From CAYWPG01 sp964460035 (GTDB taxonomy: Bacteria; Pseudomonadota; Gammaproteobacteria; Nitrococcales; AK92): DNA of 49,059 nt. Position 1 is the first letter of the stretch; the number at the start of each line of letters is the position of its first letter. The notes under the pieces are model-generated. The model searched no databases, had not been told where the DNA came from, and saw only the letters and a program-made list of their open reading frames with translations. The stretch is taken from the NCBI GenBank assembly GCA_964460035.1, contig CAYWPG010000031.1, positions 1 through 49,059 on the forward strand. Reading direction: 5' to 3'. This document shows positions 1 through 11,349 of the stretch, piece by piece. Made by a program: the position numbers and the translations under genes.

Positions 1-65
1 GCAAGAGGGAGCGAAGCTTCGCTCGGACACTGCAAGGACATTAGGATGCGGCACCCCCTTCTTAG

Positions 66-106
66 CCTCTCTCCCCCGGTGGGAGAGGGGTTGGGGTGAG
101 GGGGGA
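66..106. repeat. Intergenic GC-rich inverted-repeat element
   Basis: A 7-bp stem, CTCTCCC at 69-75 and GGGAGAG at 81-87, is followed by a GGGGTTGGGGTGAGG-type tail. Short elements of this look are dispersed between genes in many GC-rich proteobacterial genomes, which is background knowledge. Only one copy was noticed in this window, so its repeat status is inferred from resemblance. It lies directly upstream of prpF and could form a hairpin in the leader or end an upstream transcript. A separate 16-base perfect palindrome (GAGCGAAGCTTCGCTC) lies at 9-24. Confidence 0.4.
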
Positions 107-138
107 GAAAATCACCCAGCAATCACCACGGAAACACC

Positions 139-1326
139 ATGACGACTCACGTACCCCAAATCCGGATTCCCGCCACCTACATGCGCGGTGGCACCAGCAA
201 AGGCGTGTTCTTCCGTCTGGAGGACCTGCCGGCGGCCGCCCAAGTCCCGGGCGAGGCACGCGATAAGCTCCTGTTACGCGTCATCGGCAGCCCCGATCCT
301 TACGGCAAGCACACCGATGGCATGGGCGGGGCGACCTCCAGCACCAGTAAGACGGTCATCCTGTCCAAGAGCTCCCGCCCCGATCACGACGTGGACTATC
401 TGTTCGGGCAGGTGTCCATAGACACGCCGTTCGTGGACTGGAGCGGTAACTGCGGCAACCTCTCAGCCGCGGTGGGCCCGTTCGCCATCAGCAACGGCCT
501 TGTCGATCCCGCCCGGATCCCGCGCGACGGCACCTGCTCGGTGCGGATCTGGCAGGCCAACATCGGCAAAACGATTATCGCCCACGTGCCCATAGTCGAC
601 GGCGCGGTTCAGGAAACGGGCGCGTTCGAACTGGATGGGGTCACTTTCCCCGCGGCGGAAATACAAATCGAGTTCCTGGATCCCGCGGCCGACGACGATG
701 GCGGCGCCATGTTCCCCACGGGTAACGTGGTAGACGAACTCGACGTCCCAGGCGTCGGCGTGCTCAAAGCCACCCTGATCAATGCTGGCATCCCGACCAT
801 CTTCGTCGATGCCGCGGCCATCGGTTACACCGGCACCGAGCTGCAAAGCGATATCAACGAAGACCGCGCAGCGCTGGCCATGTTCGAGACCATCCGCGCC
901 CACGGTGCGGTGCGCATGGGGCTGATCACGAGCCCGGAGGGGGCGGTCACGCGCCAGCACACGCCCAAGATCGCCTTTGTCGCCCCTCCTAAGGAGTATG
1001 TGGCCTCCAGCGGCAAAACCGTGAAAGCCACCGACGTGGATCTTCTGGTACGCGCGCTGTCCATGGGCAAGCTGCACCATGCGATGATGGGCACGGCCGC
1101 CGTAGCCATAGGCGCGGCCGCGGCGGTTCCCGGCACCTTGGTCAATCTGGCCGCCGGCGGTGGCGAACGCAACTCCGTGCGCTTCGGACACCCCTCCGGC
1201 ACGCTGCGCGTCGGTGCCGAAGCGGCCTTGATCGACGGCGAGTGGAAAGTCACCAAGGCCATCATGAGCCGCAGTGCTCGCGTGCTGATGGAAGGCTGGG
1301 TTCGAGTGCCTGGCGACGCGTTCTAA
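139..1326 (+). CDS. prpF: 2-methylaconitate cis-trans isomerase PrpF
   Basis: 395 residues, the usual length for PrpF. This family isomerises 2-methylaconitate so that the AcnD route of the 2-methylcitrate cycle can oxidise propionyl-CoA in the cytosol. The family pattern is clear: the N-terminal MRGGTSKGVFF segment (about residues 15-25), GSPDPYGKHTDGMGGATSSTSK (about 51-71), DWSGNCGNLSAAVGPFAI (about 100-117), and GNVVDELDVPGVG further on. The fold is the duplicated diaminopimelate-epimerase type. The ATG at 139 gives the full N-terminus; only a weak purine stretch (GGAA) precedes it. PrpF normally follows acnD and prpC. Those genes are not in the window and may lie just left of position 1. 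The next gene to the right is convergent and unrelated. Confidence 0.93.
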   Translation: MTTHVPQIRIPATYMRGGTSKGVFFRLEDLPAAAQVPGEARDKLLLRVIGSPDPYGKHTDGMGGATSSTSKTVILSKSSRPDHDVDYLFGQVSIDTPFVDWSGNCGNLSAAVGPFAISNGLVDPARIPRDGTCSVRIWQANIGKTIIAHVPIVDGAVQETGAFELDGVTFPAAEIQIEFLDPAADDDGGAMFPTGNVVDELDVPGVGVLKATLINAGIPTIFVDAAAIGYTGTELQSDINEDRAALAMFETIRAHGAVRMGLITSPEGAVTRQHTPKIAFVAPPKEYVASSGKTVKATDVDLLVRALSMGKLHHAMMGTAAVAIGAAAAVPGTLVNLAAGGGERNSVRFGHPSGTLRVGAEAALIDGEWKVTKAIMSRSARVLMEGWVRVPGDAF

Positions 1327-1380
1327 AACGCTTAGGCCAGCGCAGGGAGATGGCCGGTCGATGGGGCGCGCGGTATTCGC

Positions 1381-2070
1381 TCAGCCGCCCCAGCCCAGCA
1401 GCCGGTTCCACTCTATGGTTCTGCTGCGCCAGTGCTCCTCGATGGCCTGGGTGAACTCGGCGCGCACCAGCTTGGCGCGCGCTTCGGTCCAGCCGTCGAC
1501 GATGCGGCGCACGACGATGCCCTCCGGAGGACCTTCGCGATAGCGGCTGCGGCTGTTTTCCAGCAGCTCGCGCAGCTCCTCCAGGCTAGTCTTGCCCTCG
1601 AACAGGCGCGGCACGGTGGCCAAGCCCACGGCCGCCGCCAGTTCATCGCGCCGCGCCGGGCTCCAGAATTTGCCGGCGCGCCGATCGTACACATCGAACA
1701 CCAGGTACCAGTCCGGCAGCGCCTGATAATCCAGCGAATGACGAGCGGCACACCATTCGCCGAACAGGATCAGGTGCGGCGCCAGATGCTCGGCAAGTGC
1801 ATAGCGGTGCTGAGCCAGCCACGAGCCTAGACGCGAGAACTGGCCGCGATAGGGCTCGACCAGGTATTCACCGCGGTTCTGCGCGCGCAGCTGCCCATCC
1901 TCGCCCAGCGACAGCCCCAGGTTGGCCCCATCGACCTTTTCTTCCACAACCACTTCCTCCGCCAGCAGTGCGGAGGCCTCCTGGGGGGCGAGCACTTTGT
2001 CGTCCCGTGGCATGCCTTGGCCTAGCCAAGCGATGTGCGGGGTGTGGGGGAAGCGGAAAAACTCGCTCAT
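1381..2070 (-). CDS. RNA ligase family protein (nucleotidyltransferase domain)
   Basis: 229 residues from the ATG at 2070, which follows a good ribosome-binding site (GGGAGGTCTCCTGC). A longer reading to 2226 is open but runs through the upstream gene. Covalent nucleotidyltransferase motifs are visible in order: motif I EEKVDGANLG with the adenylated lysine at about residue 45, a FGEWCAARHS motif III-like segment, DWYLVFDVYD (IIIa), EGIVVRR (IV) and RAKLVR (V). This matches PF09414-type RNA ligases, which join 3'-OH and 5'-phosphate RNA ends using ATP. The protein is about 100 residues shorter than T4 Rnl2, so it is essentially the catalytic domain alone. Its start overlaps the stop of the PIN gene by four bases (ATGA), so the two are probably translationally coupled. 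A DNA ligase role cannot be excluded from motifs alone. Confidence 0.82.
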   Translation of the reverse strand: MSEFFRFPHTPHIAWLGQGMPRDDKVLAPQEASALLAEEVVVEEKVDGANLGLSLGEDGQLRAQNRGEYLVEPYRGQFSRLGSWLAQHRYALAEHLAPHLILFGEWCAARHSLDYQALPDWYLVFDVYDRRAGKFWSPARRDELAAAVGLATVPRLFEGKTSLEELRELLENSRSRYREGPPEGIVVRRIVDGWTEARAKLVRAEFTQAIEEHWRSRTIEWNRLLGWGG

Positions 2071-2606
2071 GCAGGAGACCTCCCAGGCAGGGCGGGCGGC
2101 GGAGCGTCGGGAAACTTGCGCCGGTAGAACGTGCAGGCATCCTCGGGACACAGAAAGTCCACCTCCACCCCGTGCGCCCGCAGCCGCGGCCACCAGTCCA
2201 GCCACTTGCAATCGGCCGCCTGCCATAGGGGCGGCCGATCCGGATGGGCCGCTGCGGTGGCGACGAATTTACGGTCCGCAGGGTCGAACCGCGACTGCAG
2301 TTCCCGGTCGGGAAACTCGGCGAACTCCTCGGCCGCCGTTTCGGTCAGCTCGACCAGATGCACTCGCTCGCTGCCGACGCTGCGCAGCAGCCACTTGAGA
2401 AAAACATCGCCCACGCCTTTGGGCGGATCGACGCGGGTCTTGTTGAGGTATTCGCCAAGGATGCGGAAGGCGTCGTCGATCACTACGGTACCGGCTTTCT
2501 GCAACGCGAGCAGGCGATCGATGCAGGTTTCCACACACTCGGGCGAGACGTCCGAATGCTGCCCGTTGGCCACCAGCAACACGTTGGTATCGACCACGGC
2601 CTTCAA
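2067..2606 (-). CDS. PIN-domain ribonuclease-like protein
   Basis: 179 residues. It opens with KAVVDTNVLL, the classic first strand of a PIN domain with Asp6 and Asn8. Further acidic residues that would complete the metal site are Glu52 (ILGEYL), Asp108/Asp111 (FDPADRKFV) and Asp132 (QAADCKWL). PIN proteins are Mg2+-dependent ribonucleases that leave 5'-phosphate and 3'-hydroxyl ends. The start codon is TTG at 2606, embedded in a TTGA overlap with the stop of the ATPase gene. The stop overlaps the RNA ligase start by four bases. No VapB-like antitoxin is adjacent, so this is not a standard toxin-antitoxin pair. Targets are unknown. The middle position in a three-gene overlapping unit suggests it is the effector nuclease. 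Confidence 0.75.
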   Translation of the reverse strand: MKAVVDTNVLLVANGQHSDVSPECVETCIDRLLALQKAGTVVIDDAFRILGEYLNKTRVDPPKGVGDVFLKWLLRSVGSERVHLVELTETAAEEFAEFPDRELQSRFDPADRKFVATAAAHPDRPPLWQAADCKWLDWWPRLRAHGVEVDFLCPEDACTFYRRKFPDAPPPALPGRSPA

Positions 2607-3988
2607 GGCTTACGCTCCGACTGCTGTTTTCGGCGTATCAGGGCCGCGCGCGTGCGGCCGGCGATGTCGGCCATTTCATCGCCGAAAAAGTGCTCCGGCC
2701 AGTTCTCGATCTCGCCGAACTCGTTCAGACGCAGCGGTTCAATCTCGGTGCTCGCCTCGCCACGGCGGCAGAAATACACCGCCACATCGGCCGCGGCGAG
2801 CGAGCCCTCGGCCACGCGGCGCTGGATACGGTTGAGAAAGTGCTCCGAATGGCTCTCGACGATCAACTGGGTATGGCGCGGCTGGCCGTTTTCACGGACT
2901 TGTATGGCGTCGATGAACACATCGGCAAGCTCCGCCTGCACCCGTGGATGCAGGTGAACCTCGGGCTGCTCCAACCACACGGTAGAATGCGGCGCTGCAT
3001 AGAACGCCTGCGTCAGCGCCGGGAGCGCCTGCGATACGCCGAAGCCGACATCGGTAAGCATCACCTCGCTCCCGGCAGGATGAGTTCGGATCAACACCTC
3101 GTACTCCCTGCGGCCCTTGGCAATAGGGCGCACGGCAAAGCTGTCGATCAGGTCCAGCCGCGTCAACCAGTGCGCAATATAGGCATCGAAACGATACTCC
3201 TTGCTGTCCGCTGGGCTACTGTAGGTGCGCCCCTGCTCGCTGGCAGCCAGAATCGCCGGAACAGTGAACTCGCCGCGAGGTCCCACGCTCTCGGGGGCCT
3301 CTCCCGTCCAGGCGTACATACGGCGCGGCGAATCGCGCAGCGGACCCAGATGCTGGACGCTGTGCAGCGCGGTCTCGGTAGCCAGGGCCAAATCGGCTAG
3401 GAATGCCGTGTCGCCAAAGCGCGAGCGCACCTGATCGGGAACGCGGTAGAACTTCTCGGGCGGCGGCAGCGCTTCCTGCCAATCGGGGCTGCGCGGCAAC
3501 GACAGCGGCGCGGTCTGCAGCTCATAGCCGCCGTCGACGCGCTTGTAGCCGACCGTCAATACCACCTCGCCGTTACGCTGCAACGCGTACGACAGGCGCT
3601 GCACCACCGGTTGTTGGCGCTGGTCGGCGAGCAGCTCCACCGACAAGCGGACCTCGTCGCCCACGATGACGGGCGAAGACTCCGTAGCAGGGACTTGCAA
3701 GGGCACCGGCAAGCGCCAGCCCAGCTCGAAACACAAGGGTTTTGCGAGGTCATGATTGTGGATCACGCCCTCGAAGCTGCCCAGATCGATCAAGGCGTTC
3801 TCATCGCCAAGGTACAGCGTTCGGCGGCGGTCGGTGGAGAGCACGGTCTGCTTCAAGGCCAGCAGCAGCTGCCCAAGGCTGCTCTTGCCCGCGCTGTTGG
3901 CTCCGAAAATCACGGTAAGCGGGGCCAGACGGATGGACCCGGTATCGCCCCAAGCCTTGAAGTGACGAATGCGTAGTGACGTAAGCAT
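2603..3988 (-). CDS. AAA/ABC-type ATPase with DUF3696-like C-terminus
   Basis: 461 residues from the ATG at 3988; a longer reading to 4099 lacks family-like sequence. It begins SLRIRHFKAWGD, typical of SMC/RecF-like ATPases. Walker A is GANSAGKSS (29-37), the signature-like loop is LTDVGFGVSQ (311-320), Walker B is VWLEQPEVHLHP (337-348), and a switch histidine follows in VESHSEHF (377-384). The C-terminal part (about 401-450, with LNEFGEIENWPEHFF) resembles DUF3696. Such ATPases recur as sensors or motors in prophage and defence loci, paired with nucleases. It is the first gene of the unit, overlapping the PIN gene by TTGA. No transmembrane segment or TOPRIM domain is visible, which separates it from OLD-family nucleases. 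Confidence 0.88.
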   Translation of the reverse strand: MLTSLRIRHFKAWGDTGSIRLAPLTVIFGANSAGKSSLGQLLLALKQTVLSTDRRRTLYLGDENALIDLGSFEGVIHNHDLAKPLCFELGWRLPVPLQVPATESSPVIVGDEVRLSVELLADQRQQPVVQRLSYALQRNGEVVLTVGYKRVDGGYELQTAPLSLPRSPDWQEALPPPEKFYRVPDQVRSRFGDTAFLADLALATETALHSVQHLGPLRDSPRRMYAWTGEAPESVGPRGEFTVPAILAASEQGRTYSSPADSKEYRFDAYIAHWLTRLDLIDSFAVRPIAKGRREYEVLIRTHPAGSEVMLTDVGFGVSQALPALTQAFYAAPHSTVWLEQPEVHLHPRVQAELADVFIDAIQVRENGQPRHTQLIVESHSEHFLNRIQRRVAEGSLAAADVAVYFCRRGEASTEIEPLRLNEFGEIENWPEHFFGDEMADIAGRTRAALIRRKQQSERKP

Positions 3989-4354
3989 AGAACCAGAGTA
4001 CTCCCGCGCGGCGATTATCGCAGCCAGGACCGCCCATGTCGCTAGCGGACGATGTTCTATGTAGTTTGCACGCCGATGCGTTTCAAAACTTCGCACCAAG
4101 CTGGCGCTTGACGGGCTCTACCGGCACCCGGAAGGTGCGGTAACGGCTGTTCTCAGGTACCGCATCCCCCCGGGCGGCGGGCATTTGGAAGCGAAACAAG
4201 GGGCTGCATCTTGGTACCGGTCCGGTCCAGCCTCTAAGGCCGGTCTTTACGCCAGCCCTGCTCTTGGCCTTGCCATGGACACTGGCCTGTATTGGGCTAG
4301 GCATGCCGGCGGAGCCGCCTAAGCGCTACGCCGGCACGGCTGCGCCCAGACTGG
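3989..4354. other. Intergenic region between acuI and the ATPase-PIN-ligase unit
   Basis: This 366-base gap should hold the promoter of the minus-strand ATPase unit and the 3' end of the acuI transcript. Inverted repeat TGCCGGC (4304-4310) / GCCGGCA (4330-4336) lies 18-50 bases past the acuI stop. It could act in termination, but no T-tract follows on the minus strand. A 73-codon minus-strand frame at 4083-4304 shows no recognisable domain and is rich in Arg/Pro; I do not call it a gene. Confidence 0.4.
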
Positions 4355-5347
4355 CTAAAGGGTAGCTTCGGCTGCCAACGAAACCAGGGTGCGACCGTAG
4401 GAGCGACGCTCTATGAGTTCATCGCACACTGCAGGCAGCCCATCCAGTGAGACCTCGGCACGCACGATACTGTCCAGCTGACGCGGCTTGAGTTCCTGAG
4501 CTAAGCGCTGCCAGATCCGATGGCGCATGTCGTCGGGGCACTCGACCGAGTTGACGCCCAGCAAGCTCACCGCACGCAGGATGAAGGGCATTACCGTGGT
4601 GGACAGATTGGCGCTGGCGGCCAGCCCCACCGAAGCGATATTGCACCATGGCTTGGTGGTTGCGGCTATCCAGGCCAGCACTTCGCCCCCAACGTTGTCC
4701 ACGGCGCCGCCCCAGCGGGCTTTCTCCAGCGGCCGGCCGCTGTAGCTTACCTGGTCGGTCAGCAGCACCTCGTCGGCGCCAAGCGCCTTCAAACGCTCAA
4801 CCTGATCGGCTTTGCCGGTAAGCGCGGTCACGCTGTAGCCGGCCTTGGAGAAAATATCCACTGCCAAGCTGCCAACGCCCCCGCTCGCGCCGGTGATAAG
4901 AATGGGACCATGGCTAGGGTTGGTGCCGTTCGCCTCCATTCGCTCCAGCGCCATGGCGGCGGTAAAGCCGGCAGTACCCAGCGCCATTGCCTCGCGCACG
5001 TCAAGCCCCTGGGGAAGAGGCACGACCCAGGCTGCCGGTACCCGGACATACTCGGAGAAGCCGCCATCGTGCGCCTCGCCCAGGCCACAGCCTGTTACCA
5101 GTACCTCGTCGCCTTCGCGAAACCGCGGGTCGCTGGATTGAACGACCTCGCCGGCAACATCGATGCCGGCAATCATGGGGTGGCGGCGCAGGATCTTGCC
5201 CTTGCCGGTCACGGCGAGCGCATCTTTGTAGTTGACCCCGGAGTAAATCGCGCGGATCACGACCTCTCCCGGGTCGAGATCGGACAGTGTGAGCGTCTCG
5301 ATTCGCCCGCCATCGGCGTGCACTCGGAAGGCCTTGAAGTGTTGCAT
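4355..5347 (-). CDS. acuI: Acrylyl-CoA reductase AcuI / YhdH-type oxidoreductase
   Basis: 330 residues, close to E. coli AcuI (324). It is a zinc-free medium-chain dehydrogenase/reductase, and the family reduces acryloyl-CoA to propionyl-CoA with NADPH. Visible features are the N-terminal GroES-like half with SGVNYKDALAVTGKGK and PMIAGIDVAGEV, and the Rossmann loop ITGASGGVGSLAVDIF (about residues 150-165) for NADPH. The ATG at 5347 has GAGGAG ten bases upstream. An in-frame TTG two codons earlier sits too close to that site. Production of propionyl-CoA would fit with prpF nearby, although the genes are not in one operon. It is monocistronic here. A general quinone/enone reductase role is the alternative. 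Confidence 0.85.
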   Translation of the reverse strand: MQHFKAFRVHADGGRIETLTLSDLDPGEVVIRAIYSGVNYKDALAVTGKGKILRRHPMIAGIDVAGEVVQSSDPRFREGDEVLVTGCGLGEAHDGGFSEYVRVPAAWVVPLPQGLDVREAMALGTAGFTAAMALERMEANGTNPSHGPILITGASGGVGSLAVDIFSKAGYSVTALTGKADQVERLKALGADEVLLTDQVSYSGRPLEKARWGGAVDNVGGEVLAWIAATTKPWCNIASVGLAASANLSTTVMPFILRAVSLLGVNSVECPDDMRHRIWQRLAQELKPRQLDSIVRAEVSLDGLPAVCDELIERRSYGRTLVSLAAEATL

Positions 5348-5496
5348 CGACAAGTAGCTCCTCGAGGGCTGGCACTTGAGTCTAACCCAAGACTAGGCAC
5401 ACCCCAACCGCTTCGCCGGCTCCTTTGGCCGCCGCGCCCGCCGCCCATCTGCAAACCCCGCCCGGCAGCGGGAAAGGGACTGGCAGGACAAACAAG

Positions 5497-5528
5497 AAAG
5501 GCCATGCCGGCAAGCCGGCATGGCCTTT
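5497..5528 (-). terminator. Rho-independent terminator of the odhA-odhB-lpd operon
   Basis: The perfect 15-base inverted repeat AAAGGCCATGCCGGC (5497-5511) and GCCGGCATGGCCTTT (5514-5528) begins 24 bases past the lpd stop. On the minus strand the stem runs into TTTCTTGTTTG. GC-rich stem plus T-rich tail is the standard intrinsic terminator form. Confidence 0.85.
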
Positions 5529-5552
5529 GGCAACGCCGAGACGCTGCGTCTA

Positions 5553-6974
5553 TCAGTTAGCCTTGTGGATAGCCCGCTTCTCCACCGACAACGCGGCTTC
5601 GTGTACGGCCTCCGACAGCGTGGGATGCGCATGGATGATGCGTGCCAGATCCTCGGCACTGGCGGCGAACTCCATCGCCACCACCGCCTCGGCGATGAGC
5701 TCACTGGCCATCGGGCCGACGATGTGCACGCCCAGAATGCGGTCGGTTTCCGCGTGAGCGATCACCTTGACCAGACCGCCCGTTTCCTCCATCGCCCGCG
5801 CACGCCCCGTGGCGGCGAAGTTGAAGGTGCCGGACTTGATGGGTATGCCGGCCGCCTTGAGCGCTTGCTCGGTACGGCCGACCCAGGCGATCTCCGGATT
5901 CGTATAAATCACCCACGGGATCGCGTCGTAATTCACCGAAGCCTGACGGCCCGCGATCAGCTCCGCGACCATGATGCCTTCCTCAGACCCCTTGTGGGCC
6001 AGCATCGGGCCGCGCACCACGTCACCCACCGCGTACACGCCAGGGATGTTGGTGCGGCAGTGCTCGTCCACGTGCACAAAGCCACGCTCGTCGAGCAGCA
6101 GATCGACGGAATCGGCGGCCAGGTCGTCGGTCTGCGGACGACGGCCGACAGCAACGATCAGCTTGTCGACGGCCAGTGTCTGCTTGCCTTCCGTGTCTTC
6201 GTAGTGAACGGTCAGCTGCTTGCCGGCCTTCACGCCCGTGACGCGCGCGCCCAGGCGAATATCCAGTCCCTGGCGTTGGAACTGGCGCAGGGCATCCTTG
6301 GCGATGCGAGTATCGGCAGCGGCGAGGAAAGTGTCCTGCGCTTCGAGCAGCACGACCTTGGAACCCAGGCGGTTCCACACGCTGCCCATTTCCAGCCCGA
6401 TCACGCCGGCACCGATCACACCGAGACGCTTGGGCACCTCTGTGAATTCCAGCGCGCCGCTCGAATCGACGATGCGCTCGCCATCCAGGGGTGCGGCGTC
6501 GATCTCGATGGGTCGCGAGCCGGTGGCGAGGATAATGTTCTCCGCTTGCAAGGTTTCCGGAGCACCCTCGTGGGGCGTGTACTCGACTTGCTTGCCGTCG
6601 AGCAGCTTGCCGCGCCCCGGCAGCCAGGTGATCTTGTTGGCCTTGAATAGCTGCATGATCCCCGCGGTCATGTCTTTGACCACCTGATCCTTGCGCTTGA
6701 TCATGGTCGGCACGTCGAGTTCTACGTCCTTAACCATGATGCCGTGGGTATGCAGCGTTTCGGTGACGCGATGGTACTGCTCCGAAGAGTCCAGTAGCGC
6801 CTTGGAGGGAATGCAGCCTACGTTCAAGCAGGTGCCGCCGAGCGCGGCCTCCCCGTCCTTGGAGCGGAAGGCGTCGATCACGGCGGTGGTCAGACCGAGC
6901 TGCGCGCAGCGGATCGCGGCGACATAGCCCGCGGGGCCGGCGCCGATTACGATGACATCGAAGGATTTGGCCAT
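5553..6974 (-). CDS. lpd: Dihydrolipoamide dehydrogenase (E3) of 2-oxoglutarate dehydrogenase
   Basis: 473 residues, matching E. coli Lpd (474). This FAD flavoprotein reoxidises dihydrolipoamide on OdhB and passes electrons to NAD+. It shows the FAD-binding VIVIGAGPAGYVAA (about 8-21), the redox disulfide GGTCLNVGCIPSK with Cys49 and Cys54, the NAD-binding GVIGAGVIGLEMG near residue 185, and the C-terminal HAHPTLSEAVHEAAL with the catalytic His-Glu pair. Unlike the second E3 in this window it has no N-terminal lipoyl domain. It is the last gene of odhA-odhB-lpd, 231 bases after odhB, and a strong terminator follows. The 231-base gap holds no recognisable gene. Confidence 0.96.
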   Translation of the reverse strand: MAKSFDVIVIGAGPAGYVAAIRCAQLGLTTAVIDAFRSKDGEAALGGTCLNVGCIPSKALLDSSEQYHRVTETLHTHGIMVKDVELDVPTMIKRKDQVVKDMTAGIMQLFKANKITWLPGRGKLLDGKQVEYTPHEGAPETLQAENIILATGSRPIEIDAAPLDGERIVDSSGALEFTEVPKRLGVIGAGVIGLEMGSVWNRLGSKVVLLEAQDTFLAAADTRIAKDALRQFQRQGLDIRLGARVTGVKAGKQLTVHYEDTEGKQTLAVDKLIVAVGRRPQTDDLAADSVDLLLDERGFVHVDEHCRTNIPGVYAVGDVVRGPMLAHKGSEEGIMVAELIAGRQASVNYDAIPWVIYTNPEIAWVGRTEQALKAAGIPIKSGTFNFAATGRARAMEETGGLVKVIAHAETDRILGVHIVGPMASELIAEAVVAMEFAASAEDLARIIHAHPTLSEAVHEAALSVEKRAIHKAN

Positions 6975-7205
6975 GGTTTCTCCCGTTTTTGTGTTCTCGC
7001 ACGCCGACCAGCCACCGTGAAGGTCGGCTCAGTCCGTCACGGCGCTGAACAGCGTCTGCCACGCCACCGAAGCAACAGGCGGCCTCTAGTTCACAGATGC
7101 CGCCGCTCGGCTGGACGTCAGCCTCGGCAAGTGGCGGGCCGCGTCGCGCCGGCTGCTCTTATCGAAGCGCCGGCGCCGTGCGCGGCATGCTCGCCTGAGT
7201 TTAGG

Positions 7206-8471
7206 CTAGACCTCCAGCAGCAGACGCGCCGGATCCTCCAGCATGTCCTTGATCGTCACCAGGAACTGCACCGCCTCGCGGCCATCGATGATGCGATGAT
7301 CGTAGGTCAGGGCAAGATACATCATCGGACGCACCACGACCTGTCCGTTCTCCACCACCGGACGCTCCTGGATCTTGTGCATACCGAGAATGGCACTCTG
7401 CGGCGGATTCAAGATCGGCGTCGACAGCAGGGAGCCGAAAATACCGCCGTTGCTGACCGAGAACGTGCCACCCGTGAGCTCGTCGATGGTCAGCTTACCG
7501 GTCTGCGCACGCTTGCCGAAGTCCAGGATCTTCGCTTCGATCTCAGCGAAGGACATGTGGTCGGCATCGCGCAGGATCGGCACCACCAGGCCGCGGTCGG
7601 AGCTTACCGCCACGCCGATATCGTGGTAGGCATGGTAGATGATATCGGTGCCGTCCACGGACGCGTTCACCACCGGGAAGCGCTTGAGCGCTTCGATGGA
7701 CGCCTTGATGAAGAACGACATGAAGCCCAAGCGCACGCCGTGCGCCTTCTCGAAGGCGTCCTTGTAGCGGGCGCGCAGATCCATGACCGGCTTCATGTTG
7801 ACCTCGTTGAAGGTCGTCAGCATGGCCGCGGTGTGCTGAGCCTCTACCAGGCGCTCTGCGATGCGCCGGCGCAGACGGCTCATGGGCACGCGGCGCTCGG
7901 TGCGCTCGCCCAGCGCGTCCGCCGGTACCGGTGCGACCGGGGCGGTGCGTGGCGCACTCTCGGGCGCGCTCGGCGCCGGCTCGGGCGCGCGTTCGGCAGC
8001 CGCGGGGCTCGCGCTTTCCTTGGCGGCCATGTAGTTCAGCACGTCTTCCTTGGTAATACGGCCACCGGGACCGGTAGGCTGAATCTGCTCCGGATCGAGG
8101 TTGTTCTCGACGATCAGGCGGCGCACGGCCGGCCCCATCTCCTCCAGCGTCCGGCGCGGCGCCTCGGGCTCGGGCTCGGCCGTCTGCTGCTGCGGCTGCG
8201 GCGCGGGCTTGGCCGCGGCGGCGGGCTTGGCGCCTGCCGGTTCCAGCTTCGCCAGCAACTCCCCGGCCAATACCGTGTCGCCTTCCTGCTTGAGCACTTC
8301 GCCAAGCACGCCGTCCGCCGGTGCCGGAACTTCCAGCACAACCTTATCGGTTTCGATGTCGACGAGATTCTCGTCGCGGCTCACACTGTCGCCCGGCTGC
8401 TTGTGCCAGGTCACCACAGTCGCTTCCGATACCGATTCCGGCAGCGGCGGGACTTTGATTTCAATGCTCAT
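7206..8471 (-). CDS. odhB: Dihydrolipoyllysine succinyltransferase (E2) of 2-oxoglutarate dehydrogenase
   Basis: 421 residues. It forms the core of the 2-oxoglutarate dehydrogenase complex and transfers the succinyl group to CoA. Domain order: a single lipoyl domain (1-80) with the lipoylated Lys43 in ETDKVVLEV; an Ala/Pro-rich linker; a peripheral subunit-binding domain (about 113-155, ending GRITKEDVLNYM); a second Ala/Pro/Glu-rich linker (about 160-200); and the catalytic domain with TYDHRIIDGREAV carrying His and Asp of the HxxxDG motif. It lies between odhA (49 bases upstream) and lpd in one minus-strand operon. The gene symbol sucB is equivalent. The stop codon is TAG, which matters for the aceE amber discussion. 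Confidence 0.96.
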   Translation of the reverse strand: MSIEIKVPPLPESVSEATVVTWHKQPGDSVSRDENLVDIETDKVVLEVPAPADGVLGEVLKQEGDTVLAGELLAKLEPAGAKPAAAAKPAPQPQQQTAEPEPEAPRRTLEEMGPAVRRLIVENNLDPEQIQPTGPGGRITKEDVLNYMAAKESASPAAAERAPEPAPSAPESAPRTAPVAPVPADALGERTERRVPMSRLRRRIAERLVEAQHTAAMLTTFNEVNMKPVMDLRARYKDAFEKAHGVRLGFMSFFIKASIEALKRFPVVNASVDGTDIIYHAYHDIGVAVSSDRGLVVPILRDADHMSFAEIEAKILDFGKRAQTGKLTIDELTGGTFSVSNGGIFGSLLSTPILNPPQSAILGMHKIQERPVVENGQVVVRPMMYLALTYDHRIIDGREAVQFLVTIKDMLEDPARLLLEV

Positions 8472-8520
8472 TCCTAGTTCTTCCTTCTTGCGGTTCTGAT
8501 CATGGAGGCCACCGGAGCCA

Positions 8521-11349
<2,829 letters not shown>

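Noticed and set aside
2067..2606. Toxin of a VapBC toxin-antitoxin pair
   Set aside because: The protein is longer than usual VapC, and no small DNA-binding antitoxin gene precedes it; the neighbours are an ATPase and an RNA ligase.
4083..4304. 73-codon minus-strand open frame
   Set aside because: No family resemblance, Arg/Pro-rich composition typical of random frames in GC-rich DNA, and no good ribosome-binding site.
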